Shown here piece by piece: positions 48,901 to 61,099 of a stretch of 64,000 bases of DNA. The position numbers and the translations under genes were made by a program. This DNA comes from Boswellia sacra (Eukaryota; Streptophyta; Magnoliopsida; Sapindales; Burseraceae), in NCBI GenBank assembly GCA_013180625.2, contig SNVD02013258.1, positions 1-64,000 on the forward strand, given 5' to 3'. The notes beneath the pieces are model-generated. The model had not been told where the DNA came from, made no database searches, and was given only the letters and a program-made list of their open reading frames with translations. How positions within the stretch are numbered: position 1 is the first letter of the stretch; the number at the start of each line of letters is the position of its first letter.

Positions 48901-50066
48901 TTTATTCTTTATTGAAAATTTTGAATCATCACCAAATGAGACATTCCCACTAACGGATTCCTCCAAATTTGCAAACAAATTTCTTTTTCCACTCATGTGG
49001 TTACTAGCTCAAGTGTCAAGATACCATATATTTTCTTGACTTTCATCTTTATCTTTACGAACCAGTAGTAAGGTACCACTTTCCTCGGTTTTTTCTTCCA
49101 CATAATTTTATTTTCTTCAACTTTTTTAGGTGCTCTACATTCAGATGCATAATGCCCATGTTTTTGGCAATTGAAGCATTGAATGTAAGCCTTGCACTCA
49201 CCCTATAATGTCCATACTTCTACCATATAATGTCCATACTTCTGACAAGTGTAACATTAGACTTGGGACCTCTAATATCTTGAATTTCAGTTCCCCCTTC
49301 CATAACTTCTTGTAGAATTTTCTCTTCGATCATTATTGTTGTTGGTAGTGGAATTGTTATTCCTACCTTGTCACGACCCTGATTCACACCTCGTCTCGTC
49401 TTCGGCCTCGACCTCGATTTTGACCTTGACCTCGACCATATTAACTTCTTTCATGACTTTCTTCCTTCTCGTTAATTTGTGTTTTAAGGAGTTGTTTTGA
49501 AACACTTTTTTTTTTGTATTTCTCTTCATGTGCTTGTAATGTACTTTCAAGTTCGTCAATTGTCATTCCTTCCAATTTGTTATTTTGCTCAAGAATTTGA
49601 ATTATGGTGTTAAACGATTAATCCAAAGAGCGATGTATGTTTTCTATAATTCTTGTATCTTTTACTTTCTTATCATTTCTTCTCAATTGATTTGACACAA
49701 TCAAAACTCTTAAAAAGTAATCAGAGATAGACTCACCTTCCTTCATATCTAACAATTCAAACTCACCTCTTAAAGTTTGTAGATGCACTTTTTTTGATTT
49801 TTTCTTGTCCTCCATGTGATTTTTTAACCTTTTCCCATAATTCTTTAGCAGATTCTATATCACCATATTTTTCAATTTCAACATCATCTAATACTTCTTG
49901 AATGAAGTAGCGAGCCTTCTCATTTCGTTGATGTGTTTTTTTAAAATCACTCTTTTGTTGTTAAGATAATGCTTCAATATTTTGTGACTTATCAAAGCCG
50001 TTTTCAATAATTTCCCAAACACCATTCACTCCAAGGATTGATTTCATCCTTATACGCCATATTTCA
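45983..50066 (-). pseudogene. Degenerate copia gag-pol, copia-3
   Basis: Element sense: gag from about 50066 (IWRIRMKSIL-like start; 49815-49618 has [20 protein letters not shown]), a CCHC knuckle CFNCQKHGHYASEC (about 49183-49142), protease WYLDT-stop-ASNHMSG (49020-48985, with TGA replacing the Gly codon), GAG-pre-integrase WLCHLRFGHLNFERL (about 48630), integrase start (HADVCGLIKPSSLGNSNYLLLFIDDFSRKT; 48455-48350), RT from 47692 (KWRNAMDEE, GVKWVYNTK, FQMDVKSAFLN, KALYKLKQAPRAW), an intact YMDD at 46927-46916, then the end of RT and RNase H (46748-46473 and 46171-45983). Multiple shifts make it non-functional. Confidence 0.9.
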
Positions 50067-50159
50067 TATTTATTTTCTTATAATTTTGGAATTGTAAGTG
50101 AAGTTATATTGCTAATGCTAATATAGAAGTCAATCTATCACAAACAAAATCTATTTGGA

Positions 50160-50770
50160 CGAAACTAAAATTTCGCACATCAAGGATTAAAATTAAATAT
50201 TTTCAGCTTTGAGGGGCTTACCGATATTTTTCAATGCCTAGGGGACAGACTGATATGACTGTATAAGGGGGCTAATGGATATTTTTTGAATCATGGGGTC
50301 GAATGATATTTTATGTCTCAGGGGGTCAATTGACATTTTTCACCCAAATCACGAACATGTCGTTTTCCGGCGTCCAAGCACGATAATTCTTCTTGGGTTT
50401 GTAGATCGGCTAATTTTGAGTTGAGCTAAATGGGTGGTGTCGATTCACGTACCGAATTCCGGCGACTTTCATGGTGAAAACGTTTTTCACAACTTGTCTT
50501 TGTGTTTCTGATGTGTTCCAATTAGAATTTGACGTCGACCAAGAAGGGAAACTTGTAGATTACTATGCAATTTATCCGATGACGGTGAGGTGAGATCTCA
50601 CTTGCTGGTTGACAATTTTTCAACGACTTTCTAGCAGCTTTCCGACGATGTTGGACTGCTGACGGCGAACCTTGGCTGCTGATAGTGTGGGCTTCCTTCT
50701 TCCTGGACTCTCATATGGCTCTGAGATGCTTCTCCCAAACTCTTCCAATTTAGTTTTGATACCACTTTGC
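50160..50770 (-). other. Leader of copia-3 with G-tract repeats
   Basis: Between the primer site and gag. On the + strand GGGG(G) runs recur at 50213, 50241, 50267, 50295 and 50321, each followed by a similar ..GA(T/C)AT..TTT.. stretch, a degenerate ~27-bp tandem repeat of five units. No ORF. Confidence 0.55.
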
Positions 50771-51018
50771 TGGAATTTGGCTTGCTTTGATATCACTTTG
50801 TTAGATATTAATACACAAAAATCTTGAAACTTACTCTTTGTTTCTTTATTTCTTGCATTTTAAATTCCTCACACTTAAAAAAAAAAAAACACTCTACTTG
50901 TATAGCACTGATGATAATTCTAATTCTTTTATGAATATAAATCCTAATTTTATTTGAACTCAATTTTAATTCTTAAACAGAACTTAAATCTTAAAACAAA
51001 TAAAGTTTATTTCCAACA
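50771..51018 (-). repeat. 5' LTR of copia-3
   Basis: 248 bp; starts and ends match the 3' LTR. The primer site lies directly on its inner side. Confidence 0.88.
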
Positions 51019-52520
51019 TTACCAAGATCAACTCTATCCATCAACCACGTCTGGGACGGTAACGACCATGACATCAAAGTTCTGGTTAGGCTCTAACTGT
51101 AGTACTTCTGACATGGTTTTGTCTTGGCGTTTGAAGTACTTTTTCTAAAGTTGTGTTGAAATGGAAGGGCATGATCTTGGTGCCAAAGAAGTTCACAGCT
51201 CCAGCCGCATGCTGAAAAAAGAGATCAACGTCCAGCATTTTGAGTCCAACCAACCAGATCTTTCAAACGGATGAAGAATGCCAGACTAATGCTTAATGGA
51301 AGTGTTATACGAAGACAAGAGATTCTTGCGAGGTTTTCTGATTCCAAGAGAACATTTTATAATAATCAAATTAAACTTAATTTGCATTACTAGTGTTGCA
51401 TGATATTAATAATTGAATCTTGCTAAAAATGTTTGGATCATCTCCTTGCTGCATCCTAATTGAGAAACGATCGATGTATTTAGTTACTTCCTCCTCTGCC
51501 TATAATAATGTAATCTTCTTGTTTATTGAATTATTAGTATTTAACAAGCTAGTTTATACCATATAATTTTCAAAGCAAGTTCGTTCTATCAATCCAAAAG
51601 AACCCACTAAGTAGTGCTCTCCTTTGAGACAATAATTGCAGAAACAAGAAATGACTGACATGCATTTTGAGTCCAACCAATTATTTTCAAAAGATGCATG
51701 ACGATGAGAGCCGTGCATTTATTTGAGAAAGAGTACCAGAGCAATGCTCAAGGCAATTAGTTTTTTTGAATCCAAGAAAGTGAGTCCAGGAGGACCTGAC
51801 CTCATCATCATTAACCTTTGATCGTATATATGTAAATTAATTAAGTTTCAAAACATATATATTAAGCCTTTGTACTACATTACAAAGTGAAATTTAAATT
51901 TACTTAGTACTTTCGCATATTAATCATTTAATCTTGTTATCTGGATGATTTGGTTACAATATTATAATCCAGTAACGATGCGATAACTTTAATTGCCAAT
52001 AGTAGGTAAGGCGTGTTTTATTGTATAACTTTTCTTTACAATAATGGGATGACACAAGAACGTGATATTAATTTATATTATATTGAAGAAAAAATAATGT
52101 TGCCAACTCTCCCTATAACAGTATAATCTTGTTTATTGAATTAAAAAAATTTAACAAGTTTATATATCCCATATAATTTTAGGAGATTTTTTTTTATATA
52201 CAAAATTTTAATATAAATCTAGATACAAATTTTTAATTATTAATATCACTTAAACTAAAATAATTGATAAGTTGGTATCATCAAATATAATTTTTATTCT
52301 TTAAATTTCAATAATTAGATTAAGAATATCAGAAATTAAAAATTTGTATCAAAGTCATTTATGTGAAAAAGATTGCCAAAAGATACCCTTCCTATCACTT
52401 TAAATAAAGTTAGCTACGTCCATGAGACTCCGTCAAGTGGTGCTCTCTTTTTAGGCAACATTATGGATAATTTTGACTTGGTTTTGTTACCTTAAAAAGT
52501 TGGCTTGGAAAATGGCATCA
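51019..52520 (+). other. Low-coding stretch with a diverged internal duplication
   Basis: No recognised gene. A short open stretch near 51150-51275 (with EVHSSSRMLKKEI) follows an acceptor-like TTCTAAAG. The string GAAGTTCACAG at 51188-51198 also occurs at 45638-45648, on the other side of copia-3. Several motifs occur twice within the stretch: CATTTTGAGTCCAACCAA at 51237 and 51663, a TAATCTT..GTTTATTGAATTA block near 51510 and 52120, and CAAGT(A/G)GTGCTCTC near 51612 and 52435. Confidence 0.3.
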
Positions 52521-53055
52521 TGTCACACCCTAAAATCTCTTATTTAGAGACTTTAAAGGTGATTAATTAAGAAAAATAATAAAAAGACATTATTAATATC
52601 TCCTTTTTTTTTCAAGATAATTTTCTAATTCACACATATATTTATACATATCACATGAATCCATTACAACATCAGGCTATTTGTTCAAGATAAACTTTAC
52701 ATATGCTAGTGACCAAACTTAGTACATAGGTTGATAATCACATAATAAAATTTTCTATCATGATTTATGCTAGTCAAAACATTTTCCAAAACCATCGCAT
52801 GCATGTAAACGCCAGATTCCCTAGGAAAGCTCTGGAATACCACTAGTACGAATATCTTTTTGTGTACCTATGGAGGGAGGGGGTGAGCATATAGCCCAAT
52901 AAGAAAGATTCTAACATTATACTAAATCACAAGCATTCAAACAGTTACTCAATTACATAGTCACACAACCAATTATAATAAGTCAAGCAATTATTCTCAT
53001 TCACACATCAAGGTATCACTTATTCACTTGACAATCAAAATTTTTCATCTAATGT

Positions 53056-53412
53056 TTCCCCTATACTCATATCCAAACGGCCCATCCAAGGTCTAACATT
53101 TCAAGTTTATATTCGTGTTTCCCTTGAATCCGTATCCAAAACAGCCCATCCAAGGTCCAACACATCAAGTTTTATTCGTATTCCCCTTGGATCTGTATCC
53201 AAACGGCCCATCCAAGGCCAACATATCAAGTTTATATTCGTGTTTCCCTTGGATCCGTATCCAAAACGGCCCATTCAAGGTCCAACACATCAAGTTTATA
53301 TTTGTGTTCCCCTTAGATCCGTATTGAAAATGGCCCATCCAAGGTCCAACACTAAGAATTTCATATCCGTATTCTCTTTAGATCTGTATTCAAAACGGCC
53401 TATCTAAGGTCC
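53056..53412. repeat. ~63-bp tandem array in the LTR (3' copy)
   Basis: CGGCCCATCCAAGG-type cores start at 53078, 53142, 53204, 53267, 53331 and 53396, spaced 62-65 bases. The same array is present in the other LTR (59776-60140). Short spurious ORFs arise from it. Confidence 0.85.
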
Positions 53413-53514
53413 AATGCATACACTTATAAACCTTTCAACATAATTTCTAAAATAAGTCTCAAGGCAATACAATTTTTATGAAAAATCCAGACCTGTCACG
53501 AGGGGTGCACACGG

Positions 53515-54030
53515 GTCGGGTCAGTTTTGTAATTCTGCTCGACACTCAACACTTTCATAACTCAACACTCGACACTTACATGTTGAGTCGTGTCGGATTC
53601 ACAACCGACACTCGACACTTACATAGTCGTGTCCGATTCACTCTTCACTCGATACTTACATAGTCGTGTCAGATTCATTCGACACATGACACTTACTTAG
53701 TCGTGTCGGATTCACTCGTCACTTGACACTTACATAGTCGTGTCGGATTTACTTGACACTCGACACTTACTTAGTTGTGTCAGATTCTCTCGTCACTCGA
53801 CACTTACATAGTCGTGTCGAATTTACTCGTCACTCGACACTCGATATTCACCTACTTTTCGACATGCGACACCATCCACTCGACCCTTGATACTTACATG
53901 TCGAGTCGTACATACGACACTCGACACCTACATGTTGAGTTATGCATACGACACTCGACACCATCCTTTCGACACTCGACACCTACATGTCGAGTCGTGC
54001 ATATGACACTCGACACCTACATGTCGAGTT
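53515..54030. repeat. ~36-bp CGACACT array in the LTR (3' copy)
   Basis: Repeats of ACTCGACACTTACATAGTCG followed by TGTCGGATTCACT. CGACAC and GTGTCG occur in every unit, so each can fold on itself. Repeated in the other LTR at 60255-60690. Confidence 0.85.
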
Positions 54031-54845
54031 GGGTCGGATTGAATATCAGTCTCAAAAGACACAGAATTCTGAAAATATTCAGATCTGTCGGATGAACAGT
54101 ATCATTTCCAGATTTCAACCTCCAATTTCAAAAATTCACCAAAATTTCATTTTAACTCCAAATTCAATGAAATCAGTGGCTGTTTAAAGCTTCACATGCC
54201 TATTTTCCTAAACAAAAGAAAAATTACACAAATCATGATCCAGAAAAATACAGCAACTCAAAAACATGGAACTGTCACATGAATTACAACTTCCATCAAG
54301 AGCAACCTCTCCTTCACTTCATAAGCATGTAATTTCACAAATAATTCATCATCCAAGCAACAAAAAATCAATTTAACAATAAATCACATGCATTGCAAAT
54401 CAATATTAATTAAAACAACAAAAAATAAATAACACGATTTAAGTATAGTGTTAGAAAATCCCTACTTGGTTTCTAAGCCTATACACCTCTTTGATTTTTT
54501 CCTTATTTTCCTCTCTTTTTCTTCCTTATCTTTTTCTTCTTCTCCTTTTTCTCTTTCTCTCCCTTTAGCCATAAGACTCTTTTCTTCTATAGCCAAATGA
54601 AAGAAAAATCCTCCCCTTTTGGAACCCTAATGTATCTTATATATACAAGGCCTTAATTCATGGGCCTAAGTCCAGTTATTTTTCAAACCCATTTAATCCT
54701 TACCAAATTCTAACACAAACCCACAACTATAATCCAACCCAATTGTCATTTATTTAAACATGGTTTTACAACAACTTCATGGCCTAAAGCCCATCAAATT
54801 CAAATAAAATTACTCAAATACCCTTAGTCATATTTTTTTAATTTG

Positions 54846-54897
<52 letters not shown>

Positions 54898-54964
54898 TTC
54901 TTTTTTTGTTTTTTGGAACTCTACAACCTACCCTCCTAAAAAAAATTTCGCCCTCAAAATTTGA

Positions 54965-57900
54965 AAATATGAGTAAGAAATTACCTCTTGCATTCAAAAG
55001 CTCAGGATACTTTCTTTGAATCTCTGACTCTAACTCCCATGTAGCCTCTTCAACGCAATGATACTACGACAAGACCTTGATTAGCGGAATGGTCTTGCCA
55101 CGTAGGACTTGCACTCTTGTGTCCAAGATTTGAATAGGAACCTCTTCATATGAAACATCTTGTTGAATATCCAACTCACTCCAATCTAGTACATGTGTTG
55201 GGTGAGGCTCATACTTCCTTAGCATCGATACATGAATGTGTTATGAATTCCCGATAATCGTGGCGGCAATGCTAGCTCATAAGCTTCTTCGCCAACCCGC
55301 CTTAGAATCTCAAATGGGCTAATGTAGCATGGAGGTAGTTTACCTTTCTGTCCAAAACGCATCAAGCCTTTATGCAGAGACACTTTTAAAAACACATGGT
55401 CACCCACTTTGAATTCTAACGGTCGTCTCCTTTTTTCTGCATAGCTTTTCTGTCGACTAAGAGCTGTAAGTAAATGTTGACGTATCAACTTCACCTTTTC
55501 AGTTGTCTCTCGTACAAGCTCAAGTCCTAATAAGGTAGCTTCTCCCACTTCTACTGAACATAAAGGTCACCTACATGGCCTACCATAGAGTGCCTCAAAA
55601 GGTGCCATTCCAATACTTGACTGATAGCTATTGTTGTATGCAAATTCTACAAGTGGTAGATGACCCTCCCAATTACCTTGAAAATCCATCACACAAGCTC
55701 TCAACATATCTTCCAAAATTTGAATAATACACTCTGATTGATCACTAGTTTGAGGACGGAAAGTTGTACTAAACAACAATTGCGTACCCATAGCTCTTTG
55801 AAGGCTTTGTCAAAATTGAGCTGTAAACCTGATCTCTATCTGACACCACTGAAACTGGAACTCCATGCAATCTCACAATTTCTTTAATGCATAGCTGACT
55901 CAAAACATCCATCGAATCAGTTGTACAAATGGGAAGAAAATGTGATACCTTTGTTAACCTATCTACAATCACCCATATTGCATCCTTTCCTTTCAAAGAA
56001 CTTGGTAATCCAGTAACAAAATCCATAGTTATGTAGTCCCATTTCCATTATGCTACAGGAAGTGGTTGGAGTAATCCTGCAAGCCTTTGATGCTCAGCCT
56101 TCACTTGTTGACAAGTAAGGCATCTGGACACATATTCAACAACATCCCTTTTCATTCCTTTCCACCAAAATTGCCGACATAAGTCATGATACATCTTGGT
56201 ACCACCACGATGAACAACAAATTTAGAGTGATGAAATTCCTTAAGGATATCATTTTTACACTCTTTACTTGATGGAACAAAGATCCTACCCTTGAATCGT
56301 AAACTCCCATCTGAACCAATTATCCAATCAACACTTCCATCACCGTGTAACACTTGCTCATATAAGGCTCTAGTCTCTAAATCTTGATGTTGCAACTCAA
56401 TCATTCTGTACACTAGAGATGGTTGACCAATAAGTGAAAAAAGGTGAATTTGATCTCCGCGATCCTTAACCAAGATATTATAATCATGAATAGACTGCAA
56501 CATGCTCCGTTCTCCTATCATTGCACTAACCATAGCTCTCGACTTTCTACTTAATATGTCAGCCACCATATTTGCTTTACTTAGGTGATATTGGATAGAG
56601 AAGTCATAGTCTTCCCAGTACTTCATCCATCTTCGTTGTCTCAGGTTCAAGTCTTTTTGGGTAAAAATATATTTCAAACTTTTATGATCACAAAGGACTT
56701 CAAACCTCTTACCATATAAATAATGTTACCAAATTTTCAAAGCATGCACTACTGCAACAAATTCTAAATCATGGGTGGGATAATTTTGCTCATGAGGTTT
56801 CAATTGGCGAGAAGCATAAGCTACAACCTGACCTTGTTGCATTAACACACACCCTAAACCATTCAAGGAGGCATCCGTGAATACTACATAATTAACTCCA
56901 CGTTGTGGAATTACAAGAATAGGTGTTGAAGTTAATCTTTTCTTCAATTCTTGGAATGCTTGCTCACATGCATCATTCCATTCGAATTTGACTCCTTTCC
57001 TTGTTAACCTAGTCATTGGTGCAGCCAATCGAGAAAAGTTCTCAACAAAACGCCGATAGTAACTTGCTAGACCCAAGAAGCTACGTACTTCAAACACATT
57101 CTTTGGTCGTTCCCATTTCATAATTGCTTCCACTTTCGATGGATCCACTGAGATTCCTCATCTTGACACCACATGGCCTAAAAATTTTACTTCTGATAGC
57201 CAAAATTCACATTTACTTAGCTTGGCATAAAGACGATGCTCTCTCAGTGTTTGAAGCACTATACGTTGATGTTGCTCATGTTCAATTTAAGATGAAAAAT
57301 AAATAAGGATATCATCCACAAACACAATTACAAATTGATCCAAGTGAGGTTTGAAAATACGGTTCATCAAATCCATAAAGGCAGCAGGAGCATTAGTTAG
57401 TCCAAATGGCATGACCAAAAACTCATAATGCCTATAACGGGTACGAAAAGCGGTCTTTGGTATGTCTCCTTCCTTTATTCTCAACTGATGATAGCCTGAA
57501 AGAAGATCTATCTTGGAAAGCCAACAAAATCCTCTTAACTAGTCGAACAAATCATCGATCTTAGGTAAAGGATATTTGTTTTTCACTATAACCTGATTTA
57601 ACTGCCTGTAATCTATACATAAACGTAATGAACCATCTTTCTTCTTCATAAACAATGCTGGTGCACCCCAGGGAGAAGTACTGGGTCAGATGAATCCTTT
57701 TTCTAGTAATTCTTCTATTTGTAGCTTTAGCTCCCTCACCTGTGCTGGAGCCATTGGATAAGGAGCAACTGATATGGGTGCCACACCTGGATACACCTCG
57801 ATAACAAACTCTACTTCTCTAGTTGGAGGTAACTCGGGTTACTCTTCAGGAAAAACATCAGGAAAATCACTTATCACACGAGGAAGTTTAGAAAACCCTT

Positions 57901-59003
57901 TATTAGTCTCTTCTACTAATATACTTGCTATCATGTTTCTAACCCCTTTCTTGTTTTGCGACCCAAGAAGAGGGTAGTGCAATGATGCATATTTGTCCCC
58001 ATAAAAAACTAAAAACGATCCCCTCAGGCGTGTGATTATCACTTTCTTCTTGTAACAGTCTAATATAACTCGATAAGTTGACAACTAATCCATTCCTAAT
58101 ATCACATCATTCTCAGTGAAATCCATAAGTATCAAGTCAAATGAAATCCTATGCCCATTGATCTCTAGCACACAAGAATGACATATCCTCCCAACTTCTA
58201 AGGTACGTGTAATATGGAATCCAATAAATCAAACTCTAATCCTAGTGCAGATGCAAAATGAGTAGATATAAAGGAATGAGTTCTCTGTCTCCTAGCTGAA
58301 CGATCATGCTGTCTCATTCCTCTAGAAGGTAAGTTAATTACCCCTATTCTGTGACTCTGAGAGATCTTCTGTTCTGCAACTAAGGCAGTCTCCATGACAT
58401 CAGCATATGTTGTCAATCTACATACTGCAACTAAGGGTCTGATATCATCTCTCAATCCTTTTTGAAATCTCCCAGCCTTACTAGCCTCATCTGCTGTCAA
58501 ACCAGGTGCAAATCGGGATAAGGCAGTAAATCGTGCCTCATATTATTGCACTGTCATGTTCGCTTGTGTCAAGTATATGAACTCATTTTCCTTCTGATTA
58601 TGCAAAGCTGCAAGAAAATATTTGTCTAGAAAAGCAGTAGAGAAATCTCTCCAAGTGAGGATATTTCCTTCTCTAATACGCTCAATAGATGTCCACCACT
58701 GCAATGTATCTCCTGTCAACAAGTGAGTTGCCACCCTACCCCGTAAATCTCATCTTCAACTTGCAAAAGGTTAAAGAGGCGCTCAACTTGTATAAGCCAG
58801 TCTTCTGCAACATTCGGATCGGGCTCCCCATGAAAAATAGGAGGATTGTGATGTTGGAACTCTCTAAGTGCATTCTTCATTCGATTGTCGATACCTATCA
58901 CTAATACTGATTGAGGTGGTGGTGGTGGGTTAGCACGAAGAGTATCTCTAACTGTGTTTGTCACTGTCTTTGCCGATGTATTGGCCACATCTCTCATAGC
59001 CAT
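54965..59003 (-). pseudogene. Degenerate gypsy gag-pol (Tekay-like)
   Basis: Element sense from about 59003: gag with PPIFHGEPDPNVAEDWL and LTGDTLQWWTSI (58900-58500); residues DRSARRQRTHSFISTHFASA (about 58300-58240) join gag directly to the protease C-half, so the zinc knuckle and the protease DSGAT active site have been deleted; RT with [20 protein letters not shown] and an intact FVDD (57322-57311); RNase H (57148-56600, with [17 protein letters not shown] and LSRKSR); integrase zinc finger (HHSKFVVHRGGTK..CLTCQQVK; about 56240-56080), core ([15 protein letters not shown]; 56026-55800; then QTSDQSECIIQILEDMLRAC and FAYNNSYQSSIGMAPFEALYG; to 55567), and the C-terminal GDHVFLKVSLHKGLMRFG (55548-55219) followed by a chromodomain-like tail EEATWELESEIQRKYPELL to about 54985. 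Stops and shifts throughout. Confidence 0.9.
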
Positions 59004-59244
59004 ATAAAACTCTGACCTCTCACCACCCTCAGGTGAATGGGAACTCGAAGCACCTCGAGAAATCGTTATCTAATCTTATCAATGGCAAAAACATAAGTGG
59101 CAGAATTCTATAACATAGAGAACAGAAACATAACAAACAAATATTCAAGGCACATGCAAGCACACAAGACATAACTCTACCCCTCCCAAACCATCTGCAT
59201 CCTCTTCCTAGGTCCACAGTAAAGCATAGGCTCTAATACCACTC

Positions 59245-61099
59245 TGTCACGCCCTAAAATCTCTTATTTAGAGACTTTAAGATTGATTAATTAAGAAAAA
59301 TAATAAAAATACATCATTAATATCTCCCTTTTTTTTTCAAGATCATTTTCTAATTCACACATATTTATACATATCACATGAATCCATTACAACATCAGGC
59401 TATTTGTTCAAGAAAAACATTACATACATTGGTGACTAAACTTAGTACATAGGTTGATAATCACATAATAAAATTTCCTATCACGACTTAGGCTACTCAA
59501 AACATTTCCCAAAACCATCACATGCATGTAAACGCTAGACTCCCTGGGAGAGCTCTGGAATACCACTAGTACGAATATCTTTTTGTGTACCTGTGGAGGG
59601 AGGGGGTGAGCATATAGCCCGATAGGAAAGATTCTAACATTATACTAAATCACAAGCATTCAAACAGTTACTCAATTACATAGTTACACAACCAATTATA
59701 ATAAGTCAAGCAATCATTCTCATTCACACATTAAGGTATTACTTATTCACTTGACAATCAAAATTTTTCATCTAATGTTTCCCTTAGACCCATATCCAAA
59801 TGGCCCATCCAAGGTCTAACATTTCAAGTTCATATTCGTGTTCCCCTTGAATCTGTATCCAAAACGGCCCATCCAAAGTCTAACAAATCAAGTTTATATT
59901 CGTGTTCCCCTTGGATCCGTATCCAAATAGCCCATCCAAGGTCCAACACATCAAGTTTAAATTCGTGTTCCCCTTGGATCCGTATCCAAAACGGCCCATC
60001 CAAGGTCTAACACATCAAGTTTATATTCGTGTTCCCCTTGGATCCGTATCCAAAACGGCCCATCCAAGGTCCAACACTAAGAATTTCATATCCACATTCT
60101 CCTTGGATCCGTATTCAAAACGGCCTATCCAAGGTCCAATGCATACACTTGTAAACCTTTCAACATAATTTCTAAAATAAGTCCCAAGGCAATACAGTTT
60201 TTATGAAAAATCCAGACCTGTCAGGAGGGGTGCACACGGGTCGGGTCGGTTTTGTAATTTCGCTCGACACTCGACACTCGACACTTACATGTTGAGTCAT
60301 GTGAGATTCACAACCGACACTCGACACTTACATAGTTGTGTCGGATTCACTCGACATTCGACACTTACTTAGTCGTGTCGGATTCACTAGTCACTCGACA
60401 CTTACATAGTCGTGTCGGACTCACTCGACATCGACACTTACTTAGTCGTGTTGGATTCTCTCGTCGCTCGACACTTACGTAGTCGTGTTGGATTCACTTG
60501 TCACTCGACACTCGATATCCGCCTCTTTCTGACACTTGACACCGTCCACTCGACCCTCGACACTTACATGTCGAGTCGTGCATACGACACTCGATGCCAT
60601 CCTTTCGATACTCGACACCTACATTTTGAGTTGTGCATAGAACAATACCATCCGCTCGACACTCGACACCTACATGTCGAGTCGTGTCAGATTGAATATC
60701 AGTCTCAAAAGATACATAATTGCGAAAATATTCAGATTTGTCAGATGAACAATATCATTTCCAGATTTCAACCTTCAATTTCAAAAATTAACCAAAATTT
60801 CATTTTAACTCTAAATTCAATAAAATCAGTGGCTGTTTAAAGCTTAATATGTTTATTTTCTAAACAAAAGAAAAATTATACAAATCATGATCCAGAAAAA
60901 TGCAACAACTCAAATAACATAGAACTGTCACATGAACTACAACTTCCATCAAGAACAACCTCTCCTTCACTTCATAAGCACATAATTTCACAAATAATTC
61001 ATCATCCAAGCAACAAACAATCAATTTAACAATAAATCACATGCATTGCAAGCCGATATCAATTAAAACAACAAAAATAAATAACATGATTTAAGTATG
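59245..61099 (-). repeat. 5' LTR of the Tekay-like element, truncated
   Basis: Matches 52521 to about 54449 of the other LTR, then stops abruptly after GATTTAAGTAT. The missing ~475 bp are the start of the LTR in element sense, including the (AT)n run and probable promoter part. Contains its own copies of both arrays (59776-60140 and 60255-60690). Confidence 0.87.

Larger units (their letters stand above)
45728..51018 (-). mobile_element. Ty1/copia element copia-3
   Basis: A decayed Tnt1/Tork-like copia element on the - strand with ~249-bp LTRs (45728-45976 and 50771-51018). A primer site TGGTATCAAAAC lies inside the 5' LTR border (about 50768-50757), and a polypurine tract, CCCCCCTTAAACTTG on the + strand, starts at 45977. 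The flanking 5 bases differ (AACTA against TTACC), so no duplication is visible; either they have decayed or the ends come from different events. Confidence 0.87.
52521..54925 (-). repeat. 3' LTR of the Tekay-like element, with two internal tandem arrays
   Basis: 2405 bp, TGTCACACCC...CTCTACA on the + strand. It holds array 1 (53056-53412, six ~63-bp units) and array 2 (53515-54030, ~36-bp units built on CGACACTCGACACTTACAT). An (AT)n(AC)n run lies at 54851-54898. Confidence 0.88.
52521..61099 (-). mobile_element. Ty3/gypsy chromovirus, Tekay-like, with truncated 5' LTR
   Basis: On the - strand: 5' LTR 61099-59245 (its first ~475 bp missing), tRNA-Met-type primer site TGGTATTAGAGCC near 59242-59230, gag-pol relic about 59003-54965, polypurine tract AGGAGGGTAGG at about 54936-54926, 3' LTR 54925-52521. 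The order RT, RNase H, integrase and the integrase C-terminal sequence place it with the Tekay/Del chromoviruses. The right end has been lost to a junction with another element, so no target duplication can be seen. Confidence 0.88.

Noticed and set aside
53478..54187. ORFs of 61-106 aa rich in DTRHLH and SRAYDT
   Set aside because: They arise from the CGACACT tandem array inside the LTR and are in different frames in the two LTRs.
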